NCBI RefSeq assembly: GCF_013408245.1
Contig: NZ_JACBYS010000002.1
Span: 496,001 to 560,000 of the forward strand
Reading direction: 5' to 3'
Origin: Duganella sp. 1224
Lineage (GTDB): Bacteria; Pseudomonadota; Gammaproteobacteria; Burkholderiales; Burkholderiaceae_D
Length of the DNA stretch: 64,000 bases
Shown in pieces: positions 1 through 7,909 of this stretch. A program made the translations under genes and the position numbers. Under the pieces are notes generated by a model. It ran no database searches, was not told the origin of the DNA, and worked only from the letters and a program-made list of their open reading frames with translations. How positions within the stretch are numbered: position 1 is the stretch's first letter; each line of letters begins with the position of its first letter.

Positions 1-453
1 GGAGGTGTCCATCACCACCACCATGTCCAGGTCCTTGCGCTTGGTTTCGGTCAGCACCGCCGGCGCCAGCGCGCCGGCGCCAAAGCCGCCGAACAGCGCG
101 GTCGGCAGGTTGGCCGAGGCGCTGACCGTCACCGTCGCCTCGCTGCCGCTGAAGCTGACGCCGATATCGTTCAGCGTGGCGCTGGACATCAGGTAGTTGC
201 TGGGGAAGTTGGCGTAGAAGAAGCGCTGGCCGGCGGCCTTGGCGTTGGCGATCTGGTCGGCCTGGGTGGTGCCGTTGCTGATGGCGCGCGCGGCCGCCAG
301 GCCGGCGGCGTCGGTGGCGGCGTTGAGCTTGGACCGCACCATGTAGCTGAGGCCGGCGCTGAAGGCCAGGCCGACCACCGCCAGCAGGGTGGTCAGCGAA
401 ATGATCACCATCACGGTGATGCCGCCACGTTGCGCATGTTGGAAAGGACGCAT
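1..453 (-). CDS. TadG-like pilus assembly protein with VWA domain (partial)
   Basis: Only the first 151 residues are inside the window; the gene runs off the left edge. The protein starts MRPFQHAQRGG and has one hydrophobic helix (about residues 13-38), then a pseudopilin-like extracytoplasmic region. Near the edge it reads DMVVVMDTS, the beginning of a von Willebrand factor A metal-binding (MIDAS) motif. A TadE-like helix followed by a VWA domain is the architecture of TadG, a minor component of Tad/Flp pili. The ATG at 451-453 lies two bases after the stop of the tadE-like gene upstream, so the three leftward genes form one operon. Family assignment is firm for 'TadG-like'; the C-terminal half cannot be judged. 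Confidence 0.8.
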   Translation of the reverse strand, partial: MRPFQHAQRGGITVMVIISLTTLLAVVGLAFSAGLSYMVRSKLNAATDAAGLAAARAISNGTTQADQIANAKAAGQRFFYANFPSNYLMSSATLNDIGVSFSGSEATVTVSASANLPTALFGGFGAGALAPAVLTETKRKDLDMVVVMDTS

Positions 454-455
454 GA

Positions 456-1091
456 TCAGAACACCGTCATCGAGTAAAAATCGGTCGCCAGCGTGGGCGT
501 GGCGAAGCTGCCAAAGGTGAAGGTCTGGAACAGCATGTTGAACTTGTAGTAGACCTCGACCACGTAAATGATTTCGCCGTCCAGCAGCTGGCCGCTCATC
601 ATCGACACCACCGGCGCCAGCGCGCCGCTCGGCACGACGCAGGTGCCGGCGGTGCCGCTGGCCCAGTTGCCGCAGTTCCAGATCTTCGACTGCGGCGCAT
701 AGCCGCTGACGCGGTAGCCGCGGTTGTTGACGGCGTCGTCCCAGCGGTACTGCTCCAGCACGATGCTCCTGGTGACGCCGTTGCTGGTCGAGCCCATGAT
801 GCGGGTAATGTACATCATGCCCTGCTTGTTCATGTCCAGCGGCGGCGCCGAGGCCGCCACCTGGCTGATGATGGTCTGGGCGTTTTCCGACAGCTGCAGC
901 TTGCCGCGCGAGGCCAGGTTGGCGCCCTCGCGGCTCAGGTTAATCAGGATCATCTGCGCCTGCATGGCGCGCGCGATGTCGACCAGCGCGATCAGCAGCA
1001 CCAGCAGCACCGGCAGCAGCAGCGCGAATTCGACGGCGGCGATGCCGCGCCGGGGCGCGCGGTAGCGGCAATGGCGGCGCGCGGACCTCAT
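456..1091 (-). CDS. tadE: TadE-like minor pilin
   Basis: A 211-residue protein. The N-terminus is basic (MRSARRHCRYRAPRRG) and is followed by a TadE-type transmembrane segment beginning GIAAVEFALLLPVLL, with the Glu five residues after the Gly as in pseudopilins. The extracytoplasmic part has two cysteines (WNCGNW and GTCVVP) that could pair. I chose the ATG at 1089-1091 over a longer reading because it overlaps the upstream stop as ATGA, a usual sign of translational coupling, and the hydrophobic helix then sits at residues 16-40. By family knowledge TadE/TadF proteins are minor pilins processed by the prepilin peptidase (here at 8756). It is the middle gene of a leftward tadE-tadE-tadG operon. 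Confidence 0.8.
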   Translation of the reverse strand: MRSARRHCRYRAPRRGIAAVEFALLLPVLLVLLIALVDIARAMQAQMILINLSREGANLASRGKLQLSENAQTIISQVAASAPPLDMNKQGMMYITRIMGSTSNGVTRSIVLEQYRWDDAVNNRGYRVSGYAPQSKIWNCGNWASGTAGTCVVPSGALAPVVSMMSGQLLDGEIIYVVEVYYKFNMLFQTFTFGSFATPTLATDFYSMTVF

Positions 1092-1561
1092 TGGTAGAAC
1101 TGCTCGTTCTGCATGGTGGCCGCCACGGCAAACTTGTAGACGCCGTTGGGGAACACGGCGGCGACGATGGGCGTGGCCAGCTTCCAGGTGCAATCGACGC
1201 GCAGCACCACGATGTCGCCCGGCGCGCCGAGCACGGTGGCGGCGTTGCCCGACGAGCTGACCGTGCCGTTGACCGACAGCGGCGTGCAGATGCTGTCGTA
1301 GTAGCCGAGCGACTGGTTGCGGATCACCGCCACCACCGAGTTCAGGCGCTCGCCCGGACTCTGGTCGGCGCGGCCGGTGACGGCGTAGCGCGCGCCCTCG
1401 CGCACCGCGTATTGCATCACCAGCGTGGTGAAGAACACCAGGCTGAATTCAATAATGCCTATCAGCAGCAGAAACGCCACCGGCGCGATGATGGCCATCT
1501 CGACGGCGGCGGCGCCACGCTGGCGCCGACGCTGGCGGCGCAGGAATCCGGTCACTCTCAT
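1088..1561 (-). CDS. tadE: TadE-like minor pilin
   Basis: A 157-residue protein, first gene of the leftward minor-pilin operon. After a short Arg-rich cytoplasmic start comes the TadE signature GAAAVEMAIIAPVAFLLLIG, with Gly, the +5 Glu and a long hydrophobic helix. A polar domain follows with two cysteines (SICTPL and VDCTWK). The stop codon overlaps the ATG of the next tadE-like gene (1088-1091), so the two are translationally coupled and of similar size, as is common for paired TadE/TadF proteins. The likely role is a minor pilin or assembly factor of the Tad/Flp pilus in the inner membrane and periplasm. Which of the pair is TadE and which TadF cannot be decided here. Confidence 0.8.
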   Translation of the reverse strand: MRVTGFLRRQRRRQRGAAAVEMAIIAPVAFLLLIGIIEFSLVFFTTLVMQYAVREGARYAVTGRADQSPGERLNSVVAVIRNQSLGYYDSICTPLSVNGTVSSSGNAATVLGAPGDIVVLRVDCTWKLATPIVAAVFPNGVYKFAVAATMQNEQFYQ

Positions 1562-1935
1562 GGTGTTGCGTCCGTGGTACGGTGCGGTTGTAAAAACAGG
1601 CGGGAGCGCAGATGGCGCGGCACTGCAGTCTGGCTGGCCGGATCAGCGGGGACCGGCGGCAGCGCCACAGGAATGAGGTGACGGTAAGCCATTCTAACGC
1701 GATTCATGTGTATCGCCCAGTTATTTAATGTTTTCAGGAAGCATTAACAACGCGGCGCCGGCGCGGCGCGTTGGCGGGCGCCGGCGTGAATCATGTCGGC
1801 AGCGTATCACGCTCCGGCTAGACATGGCAGCGCTGACTGCGTAGACTCGATCGCGTTCGCAACAACTATCGAATCGCTATTTCGTTTAGTCTGCCTATAT
1901 CTAGAAGCCGCCGGCAAGGGCGGCAGGAGACCGCA
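1562..1935. other. Divergent intergenic region between tadE operon and sensor kinase
   Basis: A 374-bp region with no convincing gene. It must carry the promoters for the leftward tadE operon and the rightward kinase-regulator pair. A GC-rich imperfect hairpin lies around 1750-1773. On the plus strand GCGTAGACT at 1841-1847 resembles the GCGTAGAAT -10 motif of the flp promoters, and on the minus strand TTAGAATGG around 1692-1700 is a similar possible -10. The TGAC...GTC operators found before the flp genes are absent here. Confidence 0.5.
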
Positions 1936-3621
1936 GTGATACCGCACAGCCCTTCCACCGCCGTGGCGCGCACCGGAGGCGACGCCGTCGGCGCCTCGAT
2001 GGTGTTTGTCATGCGCCTGGTGCTGGCGCTGACCGCCATCCTGACGCTGTTTGTCGCGCCCGGCGACCTCGGCAACCGTTACGGCACGCGCACGCTGGTC
2101 CACACGCTGGTGTTCGGCGGCTACCTGCTGCACAGCCTGACGCTGCTGCTGGTGGCGCGGCGCTACCGTACGCCATTCTGGCATGGCAAGGCGGTCTATT
2201 GGATCGACCTCGGCTGGTTCGCACTGATGGTCTACTGCACCGGCGGCGGCAACAGCTTCTTCTTCCCCTTCTTCTTTTTCGTCATCCTGACCGCCTCCTT
2301 CCAGTGGGGCTTCGACGAGGGCGCGCGCATCACGCTGGGCGCCACCTTCGCGCTGGCGCTGTCAACCTGGCTGACCGACACCAGCATCAATCACGGCCAC
2401 CTGCTGCTGCGCACCGCCTTCGTGCTGGCGCTCGGCTACATGATCGCCTACTGGGGCGGCATGGGCGTGGCGCAGCGTCGACGGCTGAGCTTGCTGCGCG
2501 ACGTCAGCCGGCTGGCCAACCCGCGCTTCGGCGTCGACCAGACGATTGCGCTGGTGCTGCAGCAGACGCGCGACTTCTACCATGCCAGCAACTGCCTGTT
2601 GCTGATGCGCGACCACGCCGACGAGCTGTGGCAGCTGCATTCGTCGGGCGCGCCGGACGGCCGCGCCTCGCTGTCGCGCCTGCCGGAAGGCGCGGCCGCG
2701 CCGCTGCTGGTGTTCGCGCCGCAGGCGCTGGTGCAGTACGCGGCGCCGCTGCATCCGCGCCTGCCGCGCACGCTGGAGTCGCGCACCCGGGCGCCAGGCG
2801 AGGCGCACTGGCAGCGGCTGGATGCGGACACGGTCGGGCAGCTGACCGACTTGCTCGATGCCAGTTCCTTCATCAGCGCGGCGCTGCCGCTGCGCAAGGG
2901 CGAGGGCCGCATCTACGTGGTGGCGGACCGGCACCGCTTCAGCCGCAGCGATGCGGTGTTTTTACAACAGCTGGCGGCGCAGGTGTTTCCGGTGATCGAG
3001 AACATCGTGCTGCTCGACCGCCTGGCCTCGGACGCCGCCTTCCGCGAGCGGCAGAAGATCGCGCGCGACCTGCACGACACCACCATCCAGCCCTACATCG
3101 GCCTGCGGCACGGCATCAGCGCCGTGCGCCAGAGCCTGCAATCGGATCACCCGGTCGCGGCCGAACTTGATAAACTGCTCGACATGACCACCCAGGTGAT
3201 CGGCGACATGCGCCAGTTCGCCCGCAACGTGCGGCAAGGCGCGGCGCAGACCGAGGCCGAGCTGCTGGTGGCCTTGCGCCGGCAGGCGCAGCAGGTGCAA
3301 GAGTTCTACGATATACAGATAACGATACAGGCGCAGGACGGCCTGTCCATCAGCGACCGCCTGGCCGCCGAGGTGTTTCAGATCGTGAATGAAGGCATGC
3401 ATAATATACGCAAACACACCCGTGCCCGCACGGGCCTGATCAGCCTGAGCAACGCTGACGGCCAGCTGCGGATACGCATCGAGAACGAAACCCCGGAAGG
3501 TCCCGCGGCCCCATTCCTGCCCGGATCGCTGGCCGAGCGCACCGCCGCGCTTGGCGGAACGATCACGATCGACCGCGACACGCCCGGCGTGACCGCGGTC
3601 AGCATCGCCATCCCGGTATAA
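1936..3621 (+). CDS. NarX-type sensor histidine kinase, probable regulator of the Tad pilus
   Basis: A 561-residue membrane kinase with a GTG start preceded by GGCAGGAGA. The first ~180 residues contain about five or six transmembrane segments, including a Phe-rich stretch near residue 110. A GAF-like region follows (about 195-360). The HisKA_3 dimerisation helix carries the phospho-accepting His in ARDLHDTTIQP (His380), and the HATPase domain has its N box at NEGMHNIRKH (Asn485). This is the NarX/DegS/UhpB class, which pairs with NarL-type regulators; exactly such a regulator begins 17 bp after the stop. The position between the minor pilins and the pilin cluster suggests control of pilus genes. 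The signal sensed cannot be inferred. Confidence 0.85.
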   Translation: MIPHSPSTAVARTGGDAVGASMVFVMRLVLALTAILTLFVAPGDLGNRYGTRTLVHTLVFGGYLLHSLTLLLVARRYRTPFWHGKAVYWIDLGWFALMVYCTGGGNSFFFPFFFFVILTASFQWGFDEGARITLGATFALALSTWLTDTSINHGHLLLRTAFVLALGYMIAYWGGMGVAQRRRLSLLRDVSRLANPRFGVDQTIALVLQQTRDFYHASNCLLLMRDHADELWQLHSSGAPDGRASLSRLPEGAAAPLLVFAPQALVQYAAPLHPRLPRTLESRTRAPGEAHWQRLDADTVGQLTDLLDASSFISAALPLRKGEGRIYVVADRHRFSRSDAVFLQQLAAQVFPVIENIVLLDRLASDAAFRERQKIARDLHDTTIQPYIGLRHGISAVRQSLQSDHPVAAELDKLLDMTTQVIGDMRQFARNVRQGAAQTEAELLVALRRQAQQVQEFYDIQITIQAQDGLSISDRLAAEVFQIVNEGMHNIRKHTRARTGLISLSNADGQLRIRIENETPEGPAAPFLPGSLAERTAALGGTITIDRDTPGVTAVSIAIPV

Positions 3622-3638
3622 CTGACCGAGGCAAGACC

Positions 3639-4301
3639 ATGAGCATCCGCATCATGCTGGTAGACGACCACAAGACCATGTTGTGGGGACTGGAAAAACT
3701 GATCGAGGGCGGCGGCGCCGACCTGCAACTGGTGGGCACGGCGTCCAACAACGACACCGCGCTGCAACAGGGGGCCGCGCTGAAGCCGGACGTCATCGTG
3801 TTGGACCTGGACCTGGAGGGCCGCAGCTCGATCGAGATTTTGCCGCAGCTGCTGCAGGACAGCGGCGCCAGGGTGATGATCCTGAGCGGCAACCGCGACC
3901 AGGGCCTGCTGACGCAGGCGGTGCGGCTGGGCGCGCGCGGCGTGGTCAGCAAGGAGGCGCCGGCCGACGTCGTGCTCAACGGCATACGCGCGGTGGCGCG
4001 CGGCGACATGTGCCTCGACCCGGCGCTGATGAACGCGCTGCTGGGGCAGTTGTCGGCGCCGGCCAAGGCCGATCCGGAGGCGGCGCGGATTGCGTCCTTG
4101 ACGCCGAAGGAGCGCAAGATCGTCGCCGTGGTGGTCGAGGGCAACGGCGCGCCCAACAAGGAGCTGGCCTCGAAGCTGTTCATCGCCGAGCCGACGCTGC
4201 GCAACAACCTGACCACGATTTACCAGAAGCTGGGCGTGGCCAACCGGCTGGAGCTGTACGTGTACGCGACCAGGCACGGCATGACAAATGTCACGGCATA
4301 A
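3639..4301 (+). CDS. NarL/FixJ-family response regulator
   Basis: A 220-residue two-domain regulator. The receiver domain has the acidic pair Asp9/Asp10 and the phospho-acceptor Asp56 in VIVLDLDLEG. The C-terminal LuxR/GerE helix-turn-helix starts at LTPKERKIVAVVVEG, with the recognition region around EPTLRNNLTTIYQKLGV. It follows the cognate kinase by 17 bp and precedes the flp cluster. Its last codons (MTNVTA and the stop) are themselves written in the first flp operator, TGACAAATGTCA at 4282-4293, so gene end and pilin promoter are interlocked. The regulator is the obvious candidate to bind the repeated double-dyad elements before the pilin genes; that link is inference from position and family. 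Confidence 0.88.
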   Translation: MSIRIMLVDDHKTMLWGLEKLIEGGGADLQLVGTASNNDTALQQGAALKPDVIVLDLDLEGRSSIEILPQLLQDSGARVMILSGNRDQGLLTQAVRLGARGVVSKEAPADVVLNGIRAVARGDMCLDPALMNALLGQLSAPAKADPEAARIASLTPKERKIVAVVVEGNGAPNKELASKLFIAEPTLRNNLTTIYQKLGVANRLELYVYATRHGMTNVTA

Positions 4302-4345
4302 AGTGACGTTTGTCCGCTGCGCGGCGGCGCCGGCCCGCGTAGAAT
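4282..4345 (+). promoter_or_regulatory. flp promoter, copy 1 (double dyad plus -10)
   Basis: TGACAAATGTCA at 4282-4293, 10 bp, TGACGTTTGTC at 4304-4314, 25 bp, then TAGAAT at 4340-4345. The same arrangement with identical spacings occurs four times in this cluster. If TAGAAT is the -10 box, the dyads centre near -64.5 and -42.5, two helical turns apart, and the proximal dyad covers the -35 position. That fits an activator-dependent promoter. The distal dyad lies within the last codons of the response regulator gene. Confidence 0.75.
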
Positions 4346-4371
4346 GCATTACATCAGCAGTGCAGCAAGAC

Positions 4372-4394
4372 CTAAAACCTGAACCCCGTTTTAG
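4372..4394 (+). promoter_or_regulatory. flp leader inverted repeat, copy 1
   Basis: CTAAAAC, nine bases, GTTTTAG: a 7-bp perfect inverted repeat in the presumed 5' untranslated region, 45 bp before the first flp start. Four copies exist, one before each 55-residue flp gene. It could be an RNA hairpin or a protein site. Confidence 0.65.
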
Positions 4395-4439
4395 TTGACG
4401 CAGTCGCCCTTTTTTATCAACTTTAACGAGGATTCAATC

Positions 4440-4607
4440 ATGAACGCAATCACCAACTTCATCCGCAACGAAGACGGCATCACCGCCATCGAATACGCCC
4501 TGATGGCTGCCGCCATCGCCGCCGCGATCACCGCCGGCCTGGCCATCCTGGGCCCGAAACTGACCGCTTCGCTGACCTACATCTCGGGCCTGATCAAGTC
4601 GTCGTAA
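4440..4607 (+). CDS. flp: Flp-family type IVb pilin 1
   Basis: A 55-residue major pilin. The leader is MNAITNFIRNEDG and the mature pilin starts ITAIEYALMAAAI, with the Flp motif (Gly at the cleavage site, Glu five and Tyr six residues later) followed by one hydrophobic helix. The start is the ATG at 4440, preceded by AACGAGG; a longer reading from 4395 adds 15 unsupported residues. TadV (8756) should cleave after Gly13. The mature peptide is identical in sequence to those of flp copies 2 and 3, with synonymous differences at the DNA level. A Rho-independent terminator follows at once, so this gene is probably monocistronic. Confidence 0.93.
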   Translation: MNAITNFIRNEDGITAIEYALMAAAIAAAITAGLAILGPKLTASLTYISGLIKSS

Positions 4608-4624
4608 TCATCGCCCCGCTTCAG

Positions 4625-4658
4625 AAAAAAATCCGGCCTTGCGCCGGATTTTTTTTTG
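4625..4658 (+). terminator. Rho-independent terminator after flp 1
   Basis: AAATCCGGC, a short loop (CTTGC), GCCGGATTT followed by a run of T residues, starting about 20 bp after the flp stop. The hairpin has an A-run on the other side and could work in both directions. Confidence 0.88.
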
Positions 4659-4678
4659 GAGCGGAGTGTGAGAATTGG

Positions 4679-4742
4679 TGACAAATGTCATGGCAGATCA
4701 TGACGTTTGTCCACTGCGCACAGCAGAGGGACTGCGTAGAAT
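4679..4742 (+). promoter_or_regulatory. flp promoter, copy 2 (double dyad plus -10)
   Basis: TGACAAATGTCA at 4679-4690, 10 bp, TGACGTTTGTC at 4701-4711, 25 bp, TAGAAT at 4737-4742. Spacings equal those of copy 1 exactly while the intervening bases differ, which argues for selection on the geometry. Confidence 0.75.
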
Positions 4743-4760
4743 GACTTTCATCGGCAGTAC

Positions 4761-4783
4761 CTAAAACCCCGAACCCGTTTTAG
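4761..4783 (+). promoter_or_regulatory. flp leader inverted repeat, copy 2
   Basis: CTAAAAC-N9-GTTTTAG, ending 45 bp before the ATG of flp 2, the same distance as in copy 1. Confidence 0.65.
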
Positions 4784-4828
4784 TTGAAGCACAACTTCAT
4801 CATTCAACCAAACTAAACGAGGACTATC

Positions 4829-4996
4829 ATGAACGCCATCAAGCACTTCATCCAGGACGAAGACGGCATCACCGCCATTGAATACGCCCTGATGGCAGCC
4901 GCCATCGCTGCCGCCATCACCGCCGGCCTGGCGATTCTGGGGCCGAAGCTGACCGCGTCGCTGACCTATATTTCCGGCCTGATCAAGTCGTCCTGA
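4829..4996 (+). CDS. flp: Flp-family type IVb pilin 2
   Basis: A 55-residue pilin that lacks its own longer reading frame; start ATG at 4829 after AAACGAGG. The leader is MNAIKHFIQDEDG and the mature part begins ITAIEYALM. The mature 42 residues are identical to those of flp copies 1 and 3, though many codons differ synonymously (for example ATT for ATC and GCA for GCT), so the duplication is not recent or the protein is under strong purifying selection. It has its own double-dyad promoter and leader hairpin. The leftward S9 peptidase gene converges on it, with a GGGTCTGAC palindrome between them. Confidence 0.92.
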   Translation: MNAIKHFIQDEDGITAIEYALMAAAIAAAITAGLAILGPKLTASLTYISGLIKSS

Positions 4997-5020
4997 TTAC
5001 CCCGCACACCGCTGCGGCCA

Positions 5021-5048
5021 GGGTCTGACTCCGTACGGGGTCAGACCC
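5021..5048. repeat. GGGTCTGAC/GTCAGACCC palindromic repeat, copy A
   Basis: An inverted repeat GGGTCTGACtCCGTACGGGGTCAGACCC in the gap between two convergent genes. Related copies lie at 7694-7723 and 32766-32793. It can form a hairpin and may help terminate both genes, but it has no clear T-run. Confidence 0.7.
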
Positions 5049-5069
5049 TTTCAGCTTTGGGGTCTGCGC

Positions 5070-7592
5070 TTACTGCTTTGGCGGCGCGTCTTTGACGTAC
5101 TTGTCGAACCAGCGCAGCATTTCATACACCAGCTGCTCGTTCGACTCGCGCGCGGCGTACCAGTGCGGCTCGTGCGGCAGCATCACCAGGCGCGTCACCC
5201 CGCCATTGCCGCGTATCGCCTCGTACAGCTTGACCGATTGCAGCGGCGTCGTGCCCGGATTGGCATCGTCGCCGCCGTGCACGATCAGCAGCGGCGTCTT
5301 CAGCTTGTCGGCGTAGAAGAAGGTCGAGGCCTTGGTGTACACGTCCGGCGCTTCCCAGACCGAGCGGCGCTCGTTCTGGAAACCGAATGGCGTCAGCGTC
5401 TTGTTGTACGAGCCGCTGGTGGCCGCGCCGGCGCGGAACAGGTCGGAGTGCGCCAGCAGGTTGGCCGTCATCAGCGCGCCGTGGCTGTGACCGGTCACGC
5501 CCACGCGGTTCGGATCGGTCACGCCCAGGCGCACCGCCTCGTCCACCGCCGCCTTGGCGTTGGCCACCAGTTGCTCGGTGTAGGTGTCATACGCCTTGCG
5601 CGGATCGCCGACGATCGGGAAGGCCGCGCTGTCGATGATGGCGTAGCCCGACAGCAGCAGCAGGCGGTACTGGCGCAGGCGCGTGAACGTCGCCTGCGAA
5701 CCGGTGGTCTGGCCGGCCTTGGACGCGTCCGCGTAATCGAGCGGATAGGCGTTGAGGATGGTCGGCAGCGGCGTGCCCTCCTTGTAGCCCGGCGGCGTGT
5801 ACAGCGTGAACGACAGGTCGATGCCGTCGGCGCGCTTGTACTTGACCAGGCGCTTCTTGATCTGGCGTACCTGCGGCACCGGATCGACCAGGTGGGTCAG
5901 CGCCACGCTGTTGGAGGCGTAGTTCGGCTCGCCGGCCTCGGCGGTGGTGGCCGCGCCGACCGTGCGCACGAAGGCGTTCGGCGTGTCTTCCGGCGACTGG
6001 TACCAGGTCAGCAAACGGCCCTCGTCGTTGCCGGCGAAGCCGATGAACTGCTCATACGAGGTTTTGCTGCTGCGGAACAGGCGCTCCTTCTGCTGCGTCT
6101 TCAGGTTGAACTTGTCGAGGAAGGGACGGTCGCCGTCCGGCGACGCGCCGGCGCCCGACAGGTAGATGGTGTCGCCCTGCAGGCGGATCACCGGGAAGCC
6201 GTTCGGCAGGCGGCGCATCACCGGATTGCCCGGATTGGCGTACTTCTCGTCGCTCGACTGGTCCCAGATCAGCCGGCGCGAATTCTGCGCGTCGTCGACG
6301 TTGAGCTGCCAGGTGCGCACCCACTTGCGGTTGACGTCGTAGTCGGTCAGCAGCGCCACATTGGCCTGCTCGCTCCACGCCAGGCCGCCGAAGCGCTGCT
6401 CGGTGCGGGTGATTTCCACCGGCGCGGCGGTGAACGGCGCCTTCAGCAGCATCACCTTGTCGCGCTCGCTGGCCTTGGCGTTGGGATCGCCGCCATCCAG
6501 CGCTTCCACCCACACCAGCGCGGCCGCTTCGGTCGGCCGCCACATGAAGTGGCGCGGGCCGGTCGGCACGCCGCGGTTCGGCACGCGGTCGGCCAGCGGC
6601 AGCGCGGCGATTTCACGCAGCACCGGATTGCCGTCCTTGGCCGGACGCGCGGCCAGGTCCCACAGCGTGATCTGTTTCGGGAAGCGGTCGAAGGTGGTGA
6701 CGTAGGAATACGGCGGACGGATTTCCGTCACCACCAGGTGGCGGCCGTCGGGCGCCACGTCCAGTTCCTCGTACAGGCCCGGCTTGCCAACCGGCGTCAT
6801 CTTGCCGGTGGCCGCGTCAACCAGCGTCAGCTGCGAGGTGCCGTAGTAATTGAACAGTTCCTCGTCGTGCTTGTTGCGCAGCGTGTCGCGGTTTTCGTAG
6901 GTGCTGCTCTGGCCTTTCTGGCCCAGCGATTCCTGGATGCCCGGCCCTTCCGAGCCCGGCGCCTCGGCCGGCGGCGCCTTGCGCGCCACCACCTGCTTGA
7001 CCAGCAGCGTCTTCTGGTCCGGCATCCACTGCACCTGGTCGCCGAACATCTGGTTCAGGCGCACGTTCGGCAGGCGGCGGATGGCGCCGGTTTTGGCGTC
7101 GCCGACCCATAGTTCCACGGCGTCGTTGGTGACGTTCTCAAACGCGAAGCGCTGGCCGTCGGCGCTCCACACCGGGCGGCGCGGGCAGGCGTCGGCGCCG
7201 GCCGGCAGCTTGACGGCGGTCGACTTGCCGTCGGCCACCTGCACCAGGTCGATGGCGCTGACGCACGGCGGAATGCCGTAGCCGCCCGGCGTGTCGTGCT
7301 GGCTGTGGTTGCCCGGCTCGATGCGCACGCCGGCCAGGCGCAGGAAAGGCGTGGCCACCTTGGCGATCGACGGGTAATCCTGCATGGTCACCAGCATCAG
7401 CTTGTCGCGGGTCGGGCTCAGCGACGGCAACGGCGGCGCTGGCGCGCGCATCACGTCGAGGATCTCTTTGGGCGGCTGGTTGTAGGCGCTGGCGGCGGCT
7501 GGCGCGGCGACCGTTGGCGTGGCTGGCGCGGCCATTGCGGCGCTGGCGAGGGCGGCGCTCACCAGTGCGCACAACAGGTGTTTTCCCTGCAT
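5070..7592 (-). CDS. Secreted S9-family serine peptidase (prolyl oligopeptidase type, glutamyl-endopeptidase-like)
   Basis: An 840-residue protein with a Sec signal peptide (MQGKHLLCALVSAALASAAMA, cleavage probably after AMA). A long beta-propeller-like N-terminal region is followed by a C-terminal alpha/beta hydrolase domain. The catalytic triad is visible: Ser703 in TGHSHGALM, Asp775 or Asp776 in HGGDDANPG, and His810 in HEPHWYAAR. This is the prolyl oligopeptidase superfamily; the arrangement resembles the large periplasmic or secreted S9C/glutamyl endopeptidase-like group. It lies between flp copies 2 and 3 on the opposite strand, interrupting the pilin cluster. It has no known Tad function, so it may be an insertion or rearrangement passenger. 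Confidence 0.85.
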   Translation of the reverse strand: MQGKHLLCALVSAALASAAMAAPATPTVAAPAAASAYNQPPKEILDVMRAPAPPLPSLSPTRDKLMLVTMQDYPSIAKVATPFLRLAGVRIEPGNHSQHDTPGGYGIPPCVSAIDLVQVADGKSTAVKLPAGADACPRRPVWSADGQRFAFENVTNDAVELWVGDAKTGAIRRLPNVRLNQMFGDQVQWMPDQKTLLVKQVVARKAPPAEAPGSEGPGIQESLGQKGQSSTYENRDTLRNKHDEELFNYYGTSQLTLVDAATGKMTPVGKPGLYEELDVAPDGRHLVVTEIRPPYSYVTTFDRFPKQITLWDLAARPAKDGNPVLREIAALPLADRVPNRGVPTGPRHFMWRPTEAAALVWVEALDGGDPNAKASERDKVMLLKAPFTAAPVEITRTEQRFGGLAWSEQANVALLTDYDVNRKWVRTWQLNVDDAQNSRRLIWDQSSDEKYANPGNPVMRRLPNGFPVIRLQGDTIYLSGAGASPDGDRPFLDKFNLKTQQKERLFRSSKTSYEQFIGFAGNDEGRLLTWYQSPEDTPNAFVRTVGAATTAEAGEPNYASNSVALTHLVDPVPQVRQIKKRLVKYKRADGIDLSFTLYTPPGYKEGTPLPTILNAYPLDYADASKAGQTTGSQATFTRLRQYRLLLLSGYAIIDSAAFPIVGDPRKAYDTYTEQLVANAKAAVDEAVRLGVTDPNRVGVTGHSHGALMTANLLAHSDLFRAGAATSGSYNKTLTPFGFQNERRSVWEAPDVYTKASTFFYADKLKTPLLIVHGGDDANPGTTPLQSVKLYEAIRGNGGVTRLVMLPHEPHWYAARESNEQLVYEMLRWFDKYVKDAPPKQ

Positions 7593-7693
7593 GGTATTTC
7601 TCCCGTTTTATGTAACTACATGAGTGGAACGGAGCATTAGGCCACGAAAACATTTCTGCGGCAATAATAAAATAGACCCCGCACCCCGATGAT

Positions 7694-7723
7694 GGGGTCG
7701 GACCCCGTACGGGGTCTGACCCC
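7694..7723. repeat. GGGGTC...GACCCC palindromic repeat, copy B
   Basis: GGGGTCGGACCCCGTACGGGGTCTGACCCC-type inverted repeat in the divergent region between the peptidase and flp 3. It is the same family as copies A (5021) and C (32766). The rest of the 7593-7909 gap holds the flp 3 promoter, leader hairpin and the start region of the peptidase gene. Confidence 0.7.
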
Positions 7724-7760
7724 GGCTTCTGCCTTGGGGGTGGCAGGCCGAGGCACAACG

Positions 7761-7824
7761 TGACAATTGTCACCGCACATGGTGACGTTTGTCCGCTGCG
7801 CCACGGCGGCACGGTGCGTAGAAT
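7761..7824 (+). promoter_or_regulatory. flp promoter, copy 3 (double dyad plus -10)
   Basis: TGACAATTGTCA (a perfect palindrome) at 7761-7772, 10 bp, TGACGTTTGTC at 7783-7793, 25 bp, TAGAAT at 7819-7824. Geometry is the same as in copies 1, 2 and 4. Confidence 0.75.
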
Positions 7825-7850
7825 GACTTCCATCAGCAGTACCGCAGCAC

Positions 7851-7873
7851 CTAAAACCCGAACCCCGTTTTAG
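7851..7873 (+). promoter_or_regulatory. flp leader inverted repeat, copy 3
   Basis: CTAAAAC-N9-GTTTTAG in the leader of flp 3, ending 36 bp before its ATG. Confidence 0.65.
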
Positions 7874-7909
7874 TCCATTCCATCCACTGACTTTAACGAG
7901 AGGTTCATC

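Noticed and set aside
4282..4293. TGACAAATGTCA read as a CRP or FNR site
   Set aside because: The half-sites TGACA/TGTCA with a 2-bp centre do not match TGTGA-N6-TCACA or TTGAT-N4-ATCAA. A site for the adjacent regulator fits better.
5021..5048. Rho-independent terminator
   Set aside because: The hairpin is strong but lacks a T-run on either strand and recurs elsewhere as a dispersed repeat; I list it as a repeat.
5163..7112. A 649-codon open frame antisense to the S9 peptidase
   Set aside because: The composition is Arg/His/Gln-rich with no motifs, while the minus strand shows a full catalytic triad and signal peptide.
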